Positions 59,346 through 64,000 of a stretch of 64,000 nt of DNA are shown in pieces; position 1 is the stretch's first letter, and every line of letters starts with the position of its first letter. Under the pieces are notes generated by a model, which was not told the origin of the DNA, searched no databases, and worked only from the letters and a program-made list of their open reading frames with translations. The translations under genes were made by a program, and so were the position numbers. The stretch is taken from NCBI GenBank assembly GCA_951804985.1, contig OX638134.1:77541679-77605678 (forward strand), written 5' to 3'. The DNA comes from Dryomyza anilis. Its lineage: Eukaryota; Arthropoda; Insecta; Diptera; Dryomyzidae.

Positions 59346-60538
59346 TATTGAAGAAAATTATAAATAAAAGCTTGGCAACCCTGCCTCCACATAGATCGCA
59401 TACAAGAAACGAGAATCTGTCGTATTTATTTATTTGTTTTCATTACGTCTGTCAACGACTCACTCACTGGTTACGGCTGTGTGGTGCGACTGTTGTTGGT
59501 TGGGAGAAGGGCGACTAGGCCGCCGCACATCAAATCGCTACGTTTAACCATATTGAGCAAACAAGTTAGCGCGCTCCTGGCAGCCATCGGAAGTCAAACA
59601 CGAACACAACAGAAACAACAACATCTACAACAATAGAAACGACGACGACGACGATTTACAATAGTAACGAGTAAAGTGTAATGTGTAACGAGTGAATGAG
59701 CAAATGCGCGTGCAGAACGTATGTGCGAAAGCGAGAAAACATATGATGTATTTTGTGGGGAGTTAGAGTGGGGAGAAAATATGAAAATGTTGCTGAAATA
59801 TAGGAAGAAGGACGAAGGGAAAAAAAAGTGTTGAATAGGTTGTGGATACGGTTGGGCAAAGAGGTTGAATAAATTGAGTCAAAGGACAACGTGAAAGTGC
59901 CGCAGATCGTAGTGACTCGATACCAACGAGTGGGTGGTAAACAACGAGTAACTGAAAATATAAAATAAAAAAATATGCAAAGGACTCGACTCGCATTGTT
60001 GACTGTCAACAGAGCAACAGACAGAGAGACAATTGACAACCGAAAACTCCCGACACCCCAAAACGGGCAACAGTTGTGGTGGCCACATTGGTTTTATGCG
60101 ATTTGCTTCATTTGGTTGGCAGTTTTTGTAGTATTTGTTGTTGCACGTATATTGATGCTGCTGCGGTTGAGAAAATGAGAGAAAATTGCTATGGTGCGAG
60201 TTAAAAATATTTACTTTAAAATCTAAAAATTCTAACTTTTAAATTCAACACTTGTGTATTAAAATGTTTCGACTAATAAAATTTAAAGTTGAAAATTAGT
60301 TAAAAATATAATACATAGTTACAAATTTCTACATATTTGATGGTGTGAAAATATAGATTAGTTAAAAAAATATTTTGGAAGCAAGTTTCGTGATGAAAAA
60401 GAATTTTAAAGTTTAAAAATTCTTTAAACACTTTTTCTAATAATTTGATAAGAATAGTAATTTCAATATCTATTTTCGATAAATTATTTTTGATATATTT
60501 TTTTGTAATAAATTTGTTTCGTTATATTTTTTTTATTA
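59346..60538. other. GC-richer island, possible promoter or 5'UTR region
   Basis: The stretch 59380-60180 stands out from its AT-rich surroundings, with GGCGACTAGGCCGCCGCACA, CAACAACATCTACAACAATA and ACGACGACGACGACGA. It resembles fly 5' leader or core regulatory DNA, but I find no clear TATA, initiator or splice signal set. Beyond 60180 the sequence returns to AT-rich. Confidence 0.4.
59975..60178 (+). CDS. Uncertain 67-aa small ORF with C-terminal membrane segment
   Basis: The frame starts at ATG in an A-rich leader (AAAAAAATATG) inside the GC-richer island. It has a polar, basic N-terminal half (about residues 1-33) and a hydrophobic segment (about 40-62, FYAICFIWLAVFVVFVVARI) ending in a basic tail (RLRK). 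This is the layout of a tail-anchored or single-pass micropeptide. No family is recognised, and a chance frame is possible. Confidence 0.25.
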   Translation: MQRTRLALLTVNRATDRETIDNRKLPTPQNGQQLWWPHWFYAICFIWLAVFVVFVVARILMLLRLRK

Positions 60539-60744
60539 ACGCTCAGAAAAATGCCATAATATTAATAGTTTTTTACTATTAAAATTAGTTAATGGTATAA
60601 CTAAATATTTTAATCGCTAAATACCATTAAAAACTAAAAAATACCATCGAATTTATTTTGAGGATATATGAAAATATTTTTTCATGCATACTATGAAATC
60701 AATATCTATTCTATTGACCATTTTATGGAAGTATTTCTGAGTGT
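60539..60744 (+). mobile_element. MITE family A, copy 4 (diverged)
   Basis: The ends ACGCTCAGAAAAA and TTTCTGAGTGT are degraded family ends. The interior shares TAGTTTTTTACTATTAAAAT, AAATACCATTAAAAACTA and CTATTGACCATTTTA with copies 1-3. Confidence 0.75.
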
Positions 60745-60954
60745 ATAGGGGAGATCGGGGCTAAGTCGACACTTTTTTAAATGCTAATTTTGACCACCAT
60801 ATCAAAAACAGAGGACGAACATAGTAATTATTTATATCGTTATATATATTTTTTCTATATGTATTAAATTGAATTGTCCATGTCATGATCATCGGAATGC
60901 AATATGTATTTTTTACTGGTTAAAAAACAAGCAACATATTGTAAAATATATATT
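60745..60954. other. Short spacer
   Basis: The string GGGGAGATCGGGGCTAAGTC at 60749 is a compositional outlier and may be the end of another element whose partner I do not find. Confidence 0.35.
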
Positions 60955-61127
60955 TTTATGATTATTTTTCGATATATTTTATTGATATATTTTAGTGATG
61001 TATTTTATTGATATATTTCATTGATATATATTATCGATATATTTTATCGATATATTTTAGCTATGTATTTTATCGATATATTCTAACGATATTTTTAACG
61101 ATATCAATTATCGATATTGATTTTTTT
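60955..61127 (+). repeat. ATCGATATATTTT-type array, block 1
   Basis: Imperfect 13-14-bp units (TATATTTTATCGA, TATATTTTAGCTATG) run into AACGATATCAATTATCGATA before the next hairpin-minisatellite piece. The units contain the palindromes ATCGAT and TCGATATATCGA. Confidence 0.85.
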
Positions 61128-61315
61128 TTTAGTGAAAATTTAAATTTTAAATAAAAAATTGAATTTTAATTGAAAAATTAAATTTTTAGCGAAAATTTGA
61201 ATTAATAATAAAAAAATGAATTTAAGTGAAAAAATGAATTTTTAGTGAAATATTAAATTTTTAGTGAAAAACTGAATTCTTAGTGATAAATTTACTTTTT
61301 ATTGAATTAAAAATT
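61128..61315 (+). repeat. 19-bp hairpin minisatellite, array 8 (short)
   Basis: About ten degenerate units lie between two ATCGATAT blocks. The first half (TTTTTTTAGTGAAAATTTAA onward) is copied again at 61580-61700, as part of a ~437-bp duplication. Confidence 0.85.
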
Positions 61316-61585
61316 TAGTATAACGATATATTTTAGCTATATATTTTATCGATATATTTTTAAATATATTTAATCGATACATTTTATCGATATTTAGATC
61401 GATATATTTTATAGATATTTATATTGATATGTTTTATCAATAAATTTTATTTTGTCGATATATTATCGATATATTTTATTTTATCGATATATTTTAGCTA
61501 TGTATTTTATCGATATATTTTAACGATATTTTTAACGATATTTTTAACGATATTTTTAACGATATCAATTATCGATATTGATTTT
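61316..61585 (+). repeat. ATCGATATATTTT-type array, block 2
   Basis: This is the same unit as block 1. The run GCTATGTATTTTATCGATAT occurs at about 61060 and again at about 61497, with the following ~120 bp also repeated. Blocks 1 and 2 are therefore related by duplication. Confidence 0.85.
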
Positions 61586-61587
61586 TT

Positions 61588-63520
61588 TTGTTAGTGAAAA
61601 TTTAAATAAAAAATTGAATTTTAATTGAAAAATTGAATTTTTAGCGAAAATTTGAATTAATAATAAAAAAAATGAATTTAAGTGAAAAAATGAATTTTTA
61701 GTGAAAAACTGAATTTTTAGTGAAAATTTGAATTTTTAGTGAAAAATTGATTTTTTTTTGAAATTATAGTGAAAAATTGAATTTTTAGTGAAAAATTGAA
61801 TTTCTAGTGAAAAATTGAATTTTTAGTGAAAAATTGAATTTTTAGTGAAAAATTGAATTTTTAGTGAAAAATTGAATTTGTAGTGAAAAATTGAATTTTT
61901 AGTGAAAAATTGAATTTTGAGTGAAAAATTGATTTTTAGTGAAAAATTGAATTTTTAGTGATCATTTGAATTTTTAGTGAAAATTTGAATTTTTAGTGAA
62001 AATTTGAATTTTTAGTGAAAATTTGAATTTTAAGTGAAAAATTGAATTTTTAGTGAAAAATTGAAGTTTTAGTGAAAAATTGAATTTTTAGTGAAAAATT
62101 GAATTTTTAGTGAAAAATTGAATTTTTAGTGAAAAATTGAATTTTTAGTGAAAAATTGAATTTTTAGTGAAAAATTGAATTTTTAGTGAAAAATTGAATT
62201 TTTAGTGAAAAATTGAATTTTTAGTGAAAAATTGAATTTTTAGTGAAAAATTGAATTTTTAGTGAAAAATTGAATTTTTAGTGAAAAATTGAATTTTTAG
62301 TGAAAAATTGAATTTTTAGTGAAAAATTGAATTTTTAGTGAAAAATTGAATTTTTAGTGAAAAATTGAATTTTTAGTGAAAAATTGAATTTTTAGTGAAA
62401 AATTGAATTTTTAGTGAAAAATTGAATTTTTAGTGAAAAATTGAATTTTTAGTGAAAAATTGAATTTTTAGTGAAAAATTGAATTTTTAGTGAAAAATTG
62501 AATTTTTAGTGAAAAATTGAATTTTTAGTGAAAAATTGAATTTTTAGTGAAAAATTGAATTTTTAGTGAAAAATTGAATTTTTAGTGAAAAATTGAATTT
62601 TTAGTGAAAAATTGAATTTTTAGTGAAAAATTGAATTTTTAGTGAAAAATTGAATTTTTAGTGAAAAATTGAATTTTTAGTGAAAAATTGAATTTTTAGT
62701 GAAAAATTGAATTTTTAGTGAAAAATTGAATTTTTAGTGAAAAATTGAATTTTTAGTGAAAAATTGAATTTTTAGTGAAAAATTGAATTTTTAGTGAAAA
62801 ATTGAATTTTTAGTGAAAAATTGAATTTTTAGTGAAAAATTGAATTTTTAGTGAAAAATTGAATTTTTAGTGAAAAATTGAATTTTTAGTGAAAATTTGA
62901 ATTTTTAGTGAAAAATTGAATTTTTAGTGAAAAATTGAATTTTTAGTGAAAAATTGAATTTTTAGTGAAAAATTGAATTTTTAGTGAAAAATTGAATTTT
63001 TAGTGAAAAATTGAATTTTTAGTGAAAAATTGAATTTTTAGTGAAAAATTGAATTTTTAGTGAAAAATTGAATTTTTAGTGAAAAATTGAATTTTTAGTG
63101 AAAAATTGAATTTTTAGTGAAAAATTGAATTTTTAGTGAAAAATTGAATTTTTAGTGAAAAATTGAATTTTTAGTGAAAAATTGAATTTTTAGTGAAAAA
63201 TTGAATTTTTAGTGAAAAATTGAATTTTAGTGAAAAATTGAATTTTTAGTGAAAAATTGAATTTTTAGTGAAAAGTTGATTTTTTAGTGAAATTTTGAAT
63301 TTTAGTGAAAAATTGAATTTTAGTGAAAAATTAAATTTTAGTGAAAATTTTATTTTTTAATGAAAAATTGAATTTTTAGTGATAAATTTAATTTTTAATG
63401 AAAAATTGAATTTCTAGTGTAAAATATAATTTTTAGTGAAAAATTGTATTTTTAGTGAGCAATTGAATTTTTAGTGAAAAGTTGAATTTTTTTAGTGAAA
63501 AATTTACTTTTTATTTAATT
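61588..63520 (+). repeat. 19-bp hairpin minisatellite, array 9 (largest, most homogeneous)
   Basis: From about 62065 to 63220 roughly 60 units of GAATTTTTAGTGAAAAATT follow each other with a single variant (GAAAATTTG near 62894). The flanks at 61588-62060 and 63220-63520 carry substitutions, TTTTTTTT insertions and a one-base-shorter form (GAATTTTAGTG). Homogeneous centre and decayed edges fit unequal exchange. Confidence 0.98.
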
Positions 63521-63529
63521 AAAAATGTA

Positions 63530-63850
63530 TATATTTTGTGTATATATAAATTTAATCGAAATTTGTATCGATATATTTAATCGATATATTTTATCGATAT
63601 TTATATCGACAAATTTATCGATAAAAATATTATAGATGTATTTTATAGATAAAATATTTTATAGAATAATTATTATAGATATATATTTAATTTATATAGG
63701 TTTTATGTATTTTTTATTTCAATTTTTTTCTAAACATTTTTAAACAAAGTTCGATATTTTTTTTAATACTATCTTATTTATATATATTTAAAAAAAATGC
63801 GGTATAATATTTTTGATATATATTTTTTCGATTTTTGTTCTCTATATATA
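63530..63850 (+). repeat. ATCGATATATTTT-type array, block 3 (degenerate)
   Basis: Units such as TTAATCGATATATTTTATCG are followed by TATAGAT-type decayed copies to about 63690, then T-rich sequence with TATATAT words. With blocks 1 and 2 it brackets the hairpin minisatellite on both sides. Confidence 0.7.
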
Positions 63851-64000
63851 TTTATATTTAAGAAAACTTTTTTCCAAACCTACAACCTTCCACTACATCT
63901 ACTTCTTTTTCTCCACCTACTTCTTAAATTCCACTGTCGCTCCTGCATATTCTGCATCATCCTTCACCAATTGCTTCCGCTGCAGCACCTTCACAAATGT

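Overview
This window looks like nuclear DNA of a higher fly (Diptera, Brachycera), probably a calyptrate with a large, AT-rich, repeat-laden genome. The reasons are a spliced clip-domain serine protease of the insect CLIPB type with short consensus introns, CAA/CAG-rich low-complexity tracts, several insect-type transposons (Tc1-like, mariner- and PIF/Harbinger-type MITEs, a solo LTR, a tRNA-derived SINE fragment), and no prokaryotic gene organisation. The species cannot be named from the sequence alone.

Only one gene is well supported. It lies on the minus strand at 16135..13229, with five exons, and encodes a predicted 352-residue secreted clip-domain S1A protease. It has a complete His/Asp/Ser triad and all expected disulfides, but a chymotrypsin-like rather than trypsin-like S1 pocket. 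A TATA box lies about 90 bp upstream of the start codon, and an AATAAA sits in the loop of a 3'UTR hairpin. Intron 2 (1.66 kb) is filled by a degraded minisatellite. Nearly every other open reading frame is a by-product of repeats.

Layout: 0.7-3.5 kb, subrepeats around an intact-ended but frameshifted Tc1-like transposon (1556..2826), then a SINE fragment; 4.8-5.9 kb, two MITEs; 6.5-7.9 kb, first array of a 19-bp hairpin minisatellite; 8.2-9.1, 10.1-10.8 and 10.9-12.7 kb, three unrelated arrays; 13.2-16.2 kb, the protease gene; 17.0-19.2 kb, a 12-bp array with higher-order structure; 21.1-22.9 kb, hairpin minisatellite variant; 23.7-26.4 kb, diverged ~140-bp repeats sharing a conserved box; 27.1 kb, a PIF/Harbinger-type MITE with perfect 42-bp ends; 28.4-29.5 kb, hairpin minisatellite; 31.0-32.6 kb, an ACATTTACAA-type array; 34.9-36.2 kb, 221 units of TTTACC; 37.4-37.9 kb, hairpin minisatellite (reverse); 38.3-39.0 kb, a 13-bp TATAAAA-bearing array; 39.9-40.4 kb, a solo LTR; 40.4-41.3 kb, hairpin minisatellite; 43.5-44.1 kb, a diverged LTR relative; 44.8-45.2 kb, two MITE copies; 46.3-47.0 kb, a dispersed fly repeat; 47.1-51.2 kb, ~240-bp repeats, AT runs and ~175-bp repeats; 52.2-53.9 kb, hairpin minisatellite (reverse); 55.6-56.7 kb, a TIR-bearing element; 58.0-59.3 and 61.1-63.5 kb, further hairpin minisatellite arrays, the last mixed with ATCGATAT arrays.

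The most striking system is the 19-bp minisatellite. It occurs in nine arrays and covers roughly 11 kb of the window, in both orientations. Each unit is a self-complementary hairpin: a 7-bp stem AATTTTT/AAAAATT around a 4-nt loop, plus one base. Tandem arrays of all kinds make up nearly 40% of the window. That is what one expects of a heterochromatin-adjacent region or of giant introns or intergenic DNA in an expanded fly genome.
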